Part shown: positions 20,369 to 29,684 of the stretch, piece after piece
Layout: each line of letters starts with the position of its first letter
Numbering within the stretch: position 1 is the stretch's first letter
Source: Folioceros fuciformis
Taxonomy: Eukaryota; Anthocerotophyta; Anthocerotopsida; Anthocerotales
Direction: 5' to 3'
Assembly (NCBI GenBank): GCA_049999805.1
Contig: JBNGIO010006131.1
Coordinates: 36,804-66,683 of the forward strand
DNA: 29,880 nt
Notes under the pieces: model-generated
Told to the model about the DNA's origin: nothing
Databases searched by the model: none
What the model saw: the letters and a program-made list of their open reading frames with translations, nothing else
Translations under genes and position numbers: made by a program

Positions 20369-20920
20369 ATGGCGTTAACCGTGTCTGCACATCTCCTTGC
20401 GCCCCTCGCCGCCGCGCCCCTTCTCCGGCCGCAGCGGCCGTCAGCAACCTCCAGGCAAGCAGCATCACGCGTCAGGACAAGAGCTTCAACCGCAGCGGGG
20501 GAAGATAGGCCCGCACCGGATCGGAAAGGGGAGACACTGTGGAGGAAGGAGCTCCAAGGGCTGGACAATCTTACAGCGGCAGATTTCGGCTCGGATCTGC
20601 AGCAGGACATAGAGCGGCTCTCGGAGAAGCGCGAGGTGGAGAAGAAACTGGAGAGCTACAGATCAGGGAGCGGGGATAATGTGAAGCCCAAACCTTTCGT
20701 CCAGGATGCGGTGGAGAAGATACTGGTTCTGGATTTCTTCTTCATTCTCTTCATTTTGGCATGGTTTCTAGCCGGGCTAGGGGAGAAGGCAACGCTGCAG
20801 TCCTCCGGGTTGATTGATGCCTGGCTGCCACTGTGGGCCACCGTGTTTCAACCGGCCTTGGGCGTGTTCATGGCTGGAGCGCTAGTGTCTGCTTTTTCTG
20901 CCTGGTCTTCTAAGAAGTGA
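20369..20920 (+). CDS. Plastid-targeted two-helix membrane protein
   Basis: Intronless gene, 183 residues. Residues 1-45 are Ala/Ser/Arg/Pro-rich with no acidic residue until E45, a clear chloroplast transit peptide. A charged helix-forming region (about 70-98, with QQDIERLSEKREVEKKLES) precedes two hydrophobic segments: 117-137 (EKILVLDFFFILFILAWFLA) and about 151-177 (AWLPLWATVFQPALGVFMAG). This layout is shared by a conserved plant thylakoid or envelope protein group. It reminds me of DAC, a factor needed for cytochrome b6f accumulation, but that is from memory and not secure, so I give no symbol. Divergently transcribed from MED21. Confidence 0.85.
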   Translation: MALTVSAHLLAPLAAAPLLRPQRPSATSRQAASRVRTRASTAAGEDRPAPDRKGETLWRKELQGLDNLTAADFGSDLQQDIERLSEKREVEKKLESYRSGSGDNVKPKPFVQDAVEKILVLDFFFILFILAWFLAGLGEKATLQSSGLIDAWLPLWATVFQPALGVFMAGALVSAFSAWSSKK

Positions 20921-21758
20921 GACAATTACCGAGAGTCGTCCAGTGCAAGCTCGTGAGATGGTCGACCACTCCAGCACCCTGACGCGCAAGCTCCAGGCCC
21001 TCGCACCCTCGTCACCAACCTCCTCCTCCCTTGCACGCCCCGGCTACTGCCCTGTGTAGGTAATTAAGCATGATATAAATACAGAATAATTCCAGACTGG
21101 ACCTCACTCTGAATCGATCTCCATATTTAAGCAAATCTGTTTTGATAAACAAGGACCCCCATAAGCAGGATACGCGGAATCTCTCGCGGAAACATTATAA
21201 CCCAGTACCCACCTACGTCTGTATATAGGTTGTACCTCCCTACTTCCATCTTTGCACAAATCACCACACACATATAATATTTTATAATATTTTATAAATT
21301 GTAGTATCATCTTATATAAAATTAAAACATTCTTCATTATATCTACCTCTTATAATTTTATAAATAATAGTTTTATATGAAAATTTTATTACATATTATG
21401 AAACAGTAATCAAAATAATATCTCATATTCAAAATTTCTGAGCTCAATATTGAATATTATTTTAGGAATTCTAAAAATTCTCAAATGAAAAAAGGAAAAC
21501 ACATATATATAACCTACAACATCATGAAGAATTGAATACAAAGAAGTTGTAATGAAAGTTGATTAACAATAACACTAAAGGACAAGAGAACTTAAGTTTC
21601 AAGAAAAATTGTAGGTACATAGGCTATTCTAGTTGTAGATGTGTTATCTCTCTCTCTGGAAGAGCTAAGTAAATGTTATGCATTGTGGGGATGCATTCAA
21701 CTTAATGCATAGTGTTGCATGTCCAGTGCACAATAAACTCTTCATAGCTTCTGACCCA
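20921..21758. other. Start of the AT-rich island
   Basis: The first 150 bp is the 3' flank of the plastid gene. From about 21080 the base composition turns sharply AT-rich, with short repeats such as TTTATAATATTTTATAATA near 21280. The - frame 21104-21337 has no recognisable domain. No gene is supported before 21678. Confidence 0.55.
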
Positions 21759-22220
21759 ATGATTAACTTCAATGTCTTGTTACATAAGAACTTAAAGATA
21801 CTAATTTTTATTTATCTAGGTATAAATCAAGGCAATGTTGTGAAGTCATCAACTCCTATTGGTGACACACAAGATAGAGATGAAGTTTTGGATAAAGTTT
21901 GTGCACAACCCTTCATTCCATTAACATTTGAAAACGTGGTACTTGAAAGGAGTTTAGTGAAGGACTTGGTTGAGATTGGTTCCACATATTTTCCAAATGT
22001 TCCATACACTTATGAACCACATTACCTAATGGACAAAGTTTTGTTTTCAGGTACCATGAATTGTTATGCTTCAATCCCACACATGATGAGTGATACTCAG
22101 TGTCTTGACTGTGTCACCAGGTTAATGAACAGATTAGTGGATGATGTTTGCAAAGGGGCAGAGTATGCACATATGTTGGTGAAAGATTGTTATTTAAGAT
22201 ACGCATTTGAAGAAATATGA
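21759..22220 (+). CDS. Gnk2/DUF26-like cysteine-rich secreted protein (divergent)
   Basis: Probable single Gnk2-homologous (DUF26) domain, the fold of the antifungal ginkbilobin and of plant cysteine-rich receptor kinases. The frame is open from 21678, but the ATG at 21759 gives a better N-terminus: a lysine-containing start then LKILIFIYLGI, a possible signal peptide, and 153 residues in total. Domain marks are DKVCAQPFIPL, a VLERSLVKDLV helix, NCYASIPH, QCLDCVTRLMNRL, and MLVKDCYLRYAFEEI immediately before the stop. The usual spacing is C-x8-C-x2-C; here it is C-x12-C-x2-C, four residues longer. Codon use is far more A/T-rich than in neighbouring genes. It may be a diverged gene, a decaying copy, or one exon of something longer. 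Confidence 0.6.
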   Translation: MINFNVLLHKNLKILIFIYLGINQGNVVKSSTPIGDTQDRDEVLDKVCAQPFIPLTFENVVLERSLVKDLVEIGSTYFPNVPYTYEPHYLMDKVLFSGTMNCYASIPHMMSDTQCLDCVTRLMNRLVDDVCKGAEYAHMLVKDCYLRYAFEEI

Positions 22221-22489
22221 AAATATTACGTATAAATTTGAAAAAAAAGAGAGTATTAGTACCATAGGGGGAATCTATGATGCAAAAAGTAGGTGCTATG
22301 GAAGTAAAGTGTTTGAGAAAGGAATTCAACATATGAGTTCTGGGGTGTCTGTTGTGTGATGTTATGATATCTTATACTTATTCAATTTTTTTGAGTTAAA
22401 TATTTAATTATCAAATCTCTTTGCACTTGTACATGTAAGATAGGTTAGGTTTTGTTGGGTGGGTAACAAGAGAACAAAATCTGAACATC

Positions 22490-22984
22490 ATGGAGAAACC
22501 AAGACCCACATTGATAGAACTTGAGAAAAAGAATAGCATGCTTCTCTCAGCCAAACGGATGTTTTGGCTAGATCAATTAGGATATGAACCAAAGGTGTAT
22601 TTGCATGGTGTGCAAAATGGGGTTCGTGATGGTTTGATTGAGATTGGAGTAATGAATGAAATAGACTTTCTGAATGCTAACAACTATGAGTATCCTGCTC
22701 CAGGTTGTTGCAAGACATTCTTAAGACACTTAGGTGAAAAGTTTGATAAGAATCAAATTACTAGGAAAGATGCATTTGCATTGTTGAAGAAACATAGCAA
22801 TGGAATCACTTATTGGCAAATGAAAAAATTGTACATGGTCTTCAAAGTTCCTTGCTCCCAATGGATTAAGAAAAACTTTGTGGAAGCTGACATTTTGATT
22901 GAAAGGCTAGAGAAAGCTAAAGCTAGGAAAGACTTGATGCTTAGACTTGGATTTGCTAATCTGAAACACACAATTCAGGAGTAA
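22490..22984 (+). CDS. Unrecognised 164-residue protein
   Basis: I do not recognise this protein. It begins at an ATG in ATCATGGAGAAACC, is intronless, and is rich in Lys, Leu and Met with few prolines. It is predicted mostly alpha-helical and has no signal peptide or membrane segment. Visible marks are LSAKRMFWLDQLGYEP near the N-terminus, KFDKNQITRKDAFALLKKH in the middle (a helix-loop-helix look), and a charged C-terminal helix ERLEKAKARKDLML. A 495-bp frame in such AT-rich DNA, with balanced amino-acid composition, argues for a real or recently real gene. It lies 270 bp after the Gnk2-like ORF on the same strand, and the two share the AT-rich codon use. Confidence 0.45.
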   Translation: MEKPRPTLIELEKKNSMLLSAKRMFWLDQLGYEPKVYLHGVQNGVRDGLIEIGVMNEIDFLNANNYEYPAPGCCKTFLRHLGEKFDKNQITRKDAFALLKKHSNGITYWQMKKLYMVFKVPCSQWIKKNFVEADILIERLEKAKARKDLMLRLGFANLKHTIQE

Positions 22985-23457
22985 TGTTGCATAACTTGTC
23001 TTGCTTGATCTCGTTCTTGTTACAATTTCTATCATTTTGACACGTATGAAGCAAACAACATGGCAGCCCAATCTCACAAAGCCTATTCGAGTTCGAGTTC
23101 AAGTTCAATCTCTCACGTTGCACCACTCCGGCTTGTCTCTTGAGAGAACGATGCCCTGCCCAAGCGCCGAAGGAATGATGTTGAACGTGAGAAGACACGA
23201 ACCGTTTAAGAAAGCCGCTGTTTGAAACTCTGGTTATCACCGAATCTCCCACCCAAAAAGAACGGTAACTGATTGAATATTGTCGTCCAAGCGTCAGAAC
23301 CGATGTTTAGTCGGAAGCTTGAGCAATTCTGCGCCTTGTGAAAAGTGTGCGCTCTTACTGCTCTCAATTGTATCTCCCCTATTCTGTCTGCTGTGCTGTC
23401 GAGCATCCCAGTTCTCCTTTTGCCTGGATTCGCCGCGAGGGACGAGGCGTTTTCGGT
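22985..23457 (+). promoter_or_regulatory. DRC2 promoter and leader region
   Basis: The composition returns from AT-rich to balanced near 23080. A hexamer run (TTCGAG/TTCAAG, four units) lies at 23086-23109. No TATA box is clear and no other gene is supported. Confidence 0.4.
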
Positions 23458-26400
23458 ATGGGTCCAAAGAAGGTATGCAACACTACTGTCTGCCAGGTGA
23501 CAAACCAAAAGAAAAAAAAAAAACCCCAGAAAAAAGAATCTCTGGATCAGATGATCGCTCCCCCTGTACAGCCTCGGAAATAAGCCTCCAAATTTTGGCC
23601 TCTGTGTGTCAGGAGAAGCGAATCCTCACACATGAAGAGAAAGCTATCAAAGCGCAGATGCAGGCTCTCAAGGTACATACATACCTTACTGCCGGAGGTA
23701 GGAACCCTGACAAGAAGTTTAGTGAGAAAGTGCCTTACACAGCAGCATATCTTGGACTGGAATCACAGGCTGAAGAAGATCGGAAGAAGAAAGAGCAGGA
23801 AAGAATTGATCGCATGCAGGAACTTCAGGTCAGGCGTTAAGCCAAGATTTGTCCCAGTTGGAAGTTTGAATCTGACTCTGCACTGTGCGCACTGTGAGAT
23901 GACGTGATGTTCTCTTTGGTGCAGGCACATGAGGACAAAATCTGTACGGCTAATATGAGGAAAATACAGACTCACTGGCGCAAGATACTGAGAAATGCCA
24001 AAGTGCAAGAGCTTAAGACAGAAATTCAGAGGTTGTCTGAGGAACATGAACGTCAGGTGGCGAGAAAGGACAACATGATCAGGACGTTGAGATCAGATTT
24101 GAAAGAATCAGCTGATCAGCACAATCTACGCTACGAAAATCACGTGAAGTCTGTTGATGGAATTATCGATTTGCATCACCATCGCTTGAAGGTCTGCGAG
24201 CCTGCATACCTGACACTCCCAGGTCGCAGTCCAGCTACTGTGTGGCTTGCTGTCATCGAACTCTGTTTCTTTTGCTGAGTGGGATCTTCTCTGCTCAGGT
24301 CATGGAAGACCAGTTCCAGGACATGCTTCGTCTCATGCAGCGAGAATTTTCAGCAGAGACGGATTCCATTGATTCTACTTTTGCAAGGAATAAAAAGGTC
24401 CGCATTTGATCAGGTGGTGTCCAGAACCAGCGTGCCTGAGATGGCCGAATCTTTCCTAACCTATGTCCCGCTCAGGAAATGACCAACATGTCACACGCCA
24501 TGAAAGAGGAGTTTCAAGAACTCAAGGCAGAAGTTCAGCACCAGTTTGATGCTGACAAGGAAGAAGTGAAGGTGCGGGATCTCAGTCTGAGGGTTTCTGC
24601 TTTCTTCAATTCTCCTCAAAGCGAAGCTCTGATGAATCGTTTTTTGTGTGTGAGAACTGCCATGACGCAGAATAAGGACGCGGAGGCATACAATATCATG
24701 AAACTGTCGTTGGAGGGACAAATCATGGACCTTGAGAATCGAATCGAAATAGCACATCAGGTACGCTGTCGTGTTCCAGACATTCCTGTTTCTCGCGGAT
24801 AACGCTGTAGGCGATGCCCTTAACAACTGGCCACGGCAGCAATACTTGGCCAGCACAGAGGCCAAGACGGTTGCCTATAAACAACTCTCAGTGAAAGATG
24901 CCGTCACCTCTCGGTCGATTGAGAAAAGAATGAAAAAGCTTATCCATCTGCACGAGCTGCTTGCAATGTGGCGAGCCAAAATTGCAACAAATAGGTATGG
25001 CTAAACTCTCCAGTCCACACATGCATGTGATTCGGTCGGACATAGCTCTGTTTCTCTCTAATGCTTTTAGGGCATAGTGCATCTTTTGCAATTGTCTGAC
25101 ACACGTTCCAGCAAAGAGTGGGAGGCAACAAACCAAGCTCTCCGTGAAGAGAAGGACAATATCAACAAACATTATCAGGAACTTAAGCGAAACTTGGTCA
25201 GAACTCACAAAGTGGAACATGAAAAACTAAAGGTGGAATGCAGTTTTTGATTAAAGCCATGTGATCACAACGGGCTGATGTCCCTTGCCACATTGCTCGC
25301 ACAGACATGCCACTTGGAATCCTGGGTGAGGGATAGGCCAACTTATGCCATCTGCTGCTTGCATGGGAATGAATGAATTTGGAGCTAGAATATCTGAGCT
25401 GTAGACATTGAAGTGCAGGCCATCTCTGTAGCCAGTGGAGACGCAGTTTCTAACTTGAAGAAAAAATATGAGATAGTAGAGCGTCTTATCAAACTGGGGA
25501 TGCTAAATAGCAAAGTAAGAGGAGAACTTTGTATACCCTGAAAGTGCGGAGGGGATAAATCAAGAGATTACTAACATGTGGGTATGCTATGTGGGCTTCT
25601 CAACAGCTTGAGACTGAATGTGAGAAGATTTATCCCTTCGATCCGCTGCGCTGCTCAACCTTCCCCACACAACCAGTTGCTGAATATGATACAGAGAACG
25701 GGGAGGATGAGGAGTCCGACCTGTTGGAGCCGAACAGAAGTAAGTGTCCCAACTCGCTTCCTACCTGAGCACCGTATGAACATGAAATCCTTTTCTCTTC
25801 GCTTTCATCTCTGCAGAGCTTTCGTTCTTTGAGGAAACGGCTGTGGGAGCTGACAAGAACAAGAGCACCACATGGCCAGAGCCGTCCCCGGAGTCACAGC
25901 CTCGGTCATGGAGCCTGCCGGATCTAGAGCACATGGCCAATTTGTCTAAGCGGGGAAGCAGGGCAACTCTCACGGGCACAGAAGTGCTCCCTCAACTCCC
26001 AGAAGACAGGGCCGTGGTGCCCAGTTTAGACCACTTGGCCAGAATGTCGTCGAGGGGCAGCAGATCAAGCTTGCTTGGCCTGGATCAGCCGTTGCCAGAG
26101 AAGGAAGGAAACAACATCCGACTGGCCTCCTATGCCGTGGATGAAGATGATGAGGAGGTTGCCGAGTGGGACTACTTGAACCGATTCAACAAGCGGTTCA
26201 ACAAGGTAACAACCATCATTCATGATGCTTCTGCCAGGCCCTCCCCTCGAGGCTCGTGAGAACCGCCTGACATCTCCAACACAACAGGTGCAACTGGACA
26301 CCTTGACCATCGAGGTGTCCAAGGCCAGGCTCTTGGAAGAACACAACAATCTGAAGGGGGCTCTGGAGGTGTACTTGAATGGCCTCTCCCTGAATGACAA

Positions 26401-26571
26401 GACAATGTCAAGGACACCCAACTCCCTTCTGGTGCGTGCCGTACAACAGTACTTCCCCGCCCCTTCCCCATTATTAAAATTCGGACACATAAACAACTCA
26501 TCAACACGCTCCCTCTTGTTCAGATTGTCAGGCGCCTACTACAACGTGCGGAGAGAGAAACCCCAGCCTGA
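23458..26571 (+). CDS. DRC2: DRC2/CCDC65, nexin-dynein regulatory complex subunit
   Basis: Coiled-coil subunit of the nexin-dynein regulatory complex, which links doublet microtubules and controls dynein in motile cilia. Exons: 23458-23565, 23613-23672, 23769-23828, 23925-24191, 24299-24397, 24476-24571, 24671-24760, 24840-24994, 25112-25232, 25419-25514, 25607-25739, 25817-26205, 26288-26431 and 26524-26571. All phases agree; 621 residues (human CCDC65 is 484). It starts MGPKK plus a lysine run. Family marks: MRKIQTHWRKILRNAKVQEL, RLSEEHERQVARKDNMI, HHHRLK, AKTVAYKQLSVKD, WDYLNRFNKRFNKVQLDTL and the late ALEVYLNGLSLNDKTMS. Extra length is mainly an acidic/Ser-rich insert of about 100 residues (exons 11-12) with an internal duplication. 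The first intron is only 47 bp, and exon 1 contains a 12-A run, so it is the least certain part. Confidence 0.92.
25912..26079 (+). repeat. Internal protein duplication in DRC2 exon 12
   Basis: Residues 461-482 (SLPDLEHMANLSKRGSR and on to TG) and 496-516 (VPSLDHLARMSSRGSR and on to LG) align without gaps, 34 residues apart. Shared marks are L-x-H-[ML]-A-x-[LM]-S-x-RGSR. The DNA copies have diverged, so this is an old duplication kept at protein level. Confidence 0.7.
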
Positions 26572-27162
26572 ATTTCGTCACTTGACCACACGGCTGCTAT
26601 CTTGCTGTGTGACGACGCATGTGCCAGCCACACGTCCATGGTCAGAAGGTCGGAAGCGATTTGCAAGCGGCTTTCATACTGCGGTACGAAGTTTTGTGTC
26701 CTCTCTCCGATCAGTGCCGATGCCAATTACTCGAATCCCAAGTTATTCATCCTAAAAGTTTGCAGTTGGCCGGCGGGTACAGCCTGGACTGTCACACCGA
26801 CGCACCGGACATTTGTGAGAAGTCGTCCAGGCTCCCTCCATCCGCGGGAGATTAAGACCAGGAAAAGGGGCTGCTTGTCCACTCAGCAACTGCCGCGACG
26901 ACTGCGAATTTTCTTTCGGCTCCTTGTATATATAGTACAGTTGGGTGATACGGCCGGCATGTCATTGTCACAGACTCTGTGTCTGCCCTGAACGCTCCAG
27001 GTGTCAGAGGGGAACGAAGCTGTGATTCTGGGGATTGCATACAATTCTGAAGGTCTTCTTCAATCAACTTTTTGTGGTGTCTTGGAGTGCCTAGCGCTGT
27101 TGTCAATCCGGTTGGAGTTCCTGGCTCTGATCACGAAGATTCTGAGCTACAACTCTGTCAGG
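26572..27162 (+). promoter_or_regulatory. Intergenic DRC2-GDSL, GDSL promoter
   Basis: 591 bp between DRC2 and the GDSL start. The + frames 26602-26991 and 26619-26855 match no family and are not supported by splice logic. It contains the TATA box at 26927. The remainder is presumably the DRC2 3' UTR and the GDSL upstream region. Confidence 0.5.
26927..26934 (+). promoter_or_regulatory. TATA box upstream of the GDSL gene
   Basis: TATATATA in CCTTGTATATATAGTAC, about 230 bp before the ATG at 27163. This would give a leader of roughly 200 nt. Confidence 0.45.
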
Positions 27163-28707
27163 ATGACGAGTTCTTGTCGACTCCGGCCATCCCTCTTCGT
27201 ACTTGGTATGTGCACTTCGTGGCCACCGACTCTCGGCCAGTACGCGCTTGTACGTCAATCCGAGTGGAGGCAGCAGAGAATTTGTCACTGATTCGGACGT
27301 TGGCTTGTGTTGTTGCGTCCGTTGAATCAGGATTTTGCCTGGCAGCACTCTCGGTGTCCGTGGAGGCAGGGAGGTCACTGCTTGCAACCAAGCACGCACT
27401 GTTTGTGTTTGGAGACTCTTATGTAGACGATGGGAACTTGCCCAAAACGGCAAGAAACTGGGCGAATCCGTATGGGAGGTCACGGCCTGGCTCTCCCACC
27501 GGAAGATTCTCTAATGGCCGAGTCTTGTCGGATTTCATTGGTGAGTGATTGAGCGGGAGGTACCGGGATTGCAATGGGGGTGCAGGACAAGGGAGGGAAT
27601 TCGTTGGGTCTGGAATTGAGTCATTCAGTTAACAAATTTTACATCTCGGCGTTGTGGCAGCAAAGCTCCTGCGGATTAGGCCTCCTCCGCCGTACAACTA
27701 CCTGCCACAGCCTCCGTCTGCCTCCTCCATCGCCCACGGGTTGAACTTCGCTGAGGGTGGCAGTGGCGTGTTCCGGGGAGGCCCTTCCCTCGACTTCAGA
27801 AACGCCAGCGACCAGATCGTACAATTCCAGGAGGTGCTCGCAATCGGCGCCTTCACAGCAGAGCAGCTCTCCCACGCATTCGTCCTGTTTTCCATCTCAG
27901 GAAACGACTACTACGCATTCCTGGCAATCAACGGGCTCGGCAACCTCACGGTCAGTTCCTCTCCCTTCAACCAGTAGAAGATCGTGACATCCTCATCAGG
28001 CTGCACATCTCTGACGAACCAAGATTTAAAATCTGCACCTCGGCCTGTCGCAGCTGTACCCGCCCTTCATTGCCTCCGTGGTGAAGCAGATGTCCGTGGA
28101 CATCACCACCTTATATGAATTGGGACTGCGCAAATTCATCATCCCCAACCTGGTGAATGTGGGTTGTGCTCCCAGCAGCGCCTTGCTCACCAACTTCACC
28201 GCATGCGTCGACAGTCTCAACAGCCTTGCGGCTCTGCACAATCAACTGCTGACCGCGGCTGTGCACCAGCTCACGGCCTCATTGCCAGGCTCCAGCTTCC
28301 TCACACTGGATCAGTTCAAGGCGTTCAGCACCATCTTCGCTGACCTGCCAGGATTCGGTAAGCCTGCACTGGAATTTCCCAACACTCGTTCCTAATCGAT
28401 ACCAGCCAATCCCCATGCTTCAAAGCACTCCCCGTACTTCAATGCTGTAACATGGCGGGCTGGTCTGACAGGATTCAAGAATACTTTGGAGCCGTGCTGC
28501 TTGGGAACTGGGACTCAAGGCAATTGTGGCCTTTACGATGCCGCCGGCAATGCATTGTTCACAGTGTGCAAAGCGCCCAAGAAGTCATTTTTCTGGGACA
28601 TGAGCCATCCAACGGATGCGGGATGGAGAACTGTGAGCACGCTCTACATCAAAGGCTCAAACTTCACAGCCCCGCTACCAAACTTGCGGGCATTTATCGC
28701 AGCGTAA
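27163..28707 (+). CDS. Secreted GDSL esterase/lipase
   Basis: SGNH-fold serine hydrolase of the plant GDSL family, acting on acyl or acetyl esters outside the cell. Exons: 27163-27205, 27346-27540, 27661-27950, 28054-28357 and 28472-28707, phases consistent, 355 residues (family 350-380). Exon 1 and the start of exon 2 give a signal peptide, MTSSCRLRPSLFVLALSVSV ending near EAG. Block I is FVFGDSYVDDGN with nucleophile Ser39. Block II has NFAEGGSG. Block III is GND at 160-162. Block V is WDMSHPTDAGW with Asp320 and His323. All four catalytic or oxyanion blocks are present, so it should be active. The PCC-GTG-GNCG-VC cysteines before block V are as in the family. Substrate unknown. Exon 1 is inferred from phase and signal-peptide quality; no in-frame ATG lies near the GDS motif otherwise. 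Confidence 0.93.
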
Positions 28708-28790
28708 TCTCGGGTTCTATCCAATCCTTCACTCCAAGCGTTTCTCTGCTATTTTTGCTCATGACCGTTGAGCCGACCTCGTTGAGAGGG

Positions 28791-28796
28791 AATAAA
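28791..28796 (+). terminator. Polyadenylation signal AATAAA of the GDSL gene
   Basis: AATAAA in GGGAATAAAAGACC, 84 bp after the TAA stop codon. Confidence 0.5.
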
Positions 28797-28894
28797 AGAC
28801 CCTAGGTTTTGCAAGAATATCTGGGACTGTGGACCCGGATATACATTGTAGACCATTCACACAGCGCTGAAGATGTAATATACACCATGAAATA

Positions 28895-28911
28895 TTTAGG
28901 GTTTAGGGTTT
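28895..28911 (+). repeat. Short interstitial telomere-type repeat
   Basis: TTTAGGG occurs twice in tandem plus a partial third copy (TTTA). This is the plant telomere unit, but two copies are too few to indicate a telomere remnant. Confidence 0.6.
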
Positions 28912-29144
28912 AATTCGCATCAATCCGCATCAACTCGACAAGGCCTATATAGCAAAGAAAACTTTCACTCACATGTGGCACAAAATCCCAAGGCATTATG
29001 AGAGGGATTGTAGAAAGAAGAATGGTGTGAGCCCAACAGGAGTTAGCCATCCAAGAGTCTTATATTGTTGTAGCCAAAGCTAAACATGTTTCCAAAGTCC
29101 TCAACCCCCTAAAGACATTGTATGGTTTGACACAATTTTACACA

Positions 29145-29193
29145 GCCCACAATGAAGTATTTCATGAGGGCCCACAATGAAGTATTTGATGAA
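29145..29193. repeat. 25-bp tandem duplication
   Basis: GCCCACAATGAAGTATTT followed by CATGA occurs at 29145, and again at 29170 with GATGA, a period of 25 bp. Confidence 0.8.
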
Positions 29194-29295
29194 GTCCTTA
29201 TTGAGTGAGCTAGGTCTTGTTTGCCTTGATACTGACACTAGTGTACATAAAATTCTATTCGAAGGACAAGATTCTTACAAGGATCGCTTGTTACA

Positions 29296-29397
29296 TTGTT
29301 AGTTGAGCATTCATCGTCCTTCCCCTAGTGGCTTTTCTCCTAATCTTACTTTGTTAGCTGGGCATTCATCGTCCTTCCCTTGGTGGCTTTTCTCCTC
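29296..29397. repeat. 55-bp imperfect tandem duplication
   Basis: TTGTTAG-TG-GCATTCATCG then TCCTTCCC and GTGGCTTTTCTCCT begins at 29296 and again at 29351. The two copies differ at a handful of bases. Confidence 0.8.
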
Positions 29398-29608
29398 AAC
29401 TGGCACACCCACAATTATTCGCCAAACCTCGCTGTCCCCTAATTTGCTGTCAGGAGTGGATGGTCCTCCCTCATACTGCACATCTCAAATCTCCAGTGGG
29501 CAAACTATGTCTCTCTGTCTTTTAGTCGTTTCCAGCATTGACATTTACTTTCAACAGGTTGGTGAAGGGTTCTACTAACCTACATGCCTTACCATCTCCC
29601 ACCCTGGC

Positions 29609-29648
29609 TACCTTCTCACCCTCACCAATACCTTCTCACCCTCACCAA
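29609..29648. repeat. 20-bp tandem duplication
   Basis: TACCTTCTCACCCTCACCAA is present twice back to back. Confidence 0.85.
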
Positions 29649-29684
29649 TACCATACTCAGATTGCTGCAAGATCTGCCACGATA

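Larger units (their letters stand above)
28708..29144. other. GDSL 3' flank, no gene seen
   Basis: This holds the GDSL polyadenylation signal and the short telomere-like motif at 28895. Beyond about 28930 the sequence turns AT-rich and stop-rich. No coding potential is seen. Confidence 0.5.

Noticed and set aside
23086-23109. TTCGAGTTCGAGTTCAAG resembling a tRNA T-loop
   Set aside because: It is a hexamer microsatellite; no acceptor stem, D-arm or anticodon arm can be drawn around it.
26602-26991. 129-codon + strand ORF downstream of DRC2
   Set aside because: No family resemblance; it overlaps other equally open frames and spans the probable GDSL TATA box.
28895-28911. TTTAGGG repeats as a telomere remnant
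   Set aside because: Only two full copies are present, between ordinary genic and intergenic sequence.
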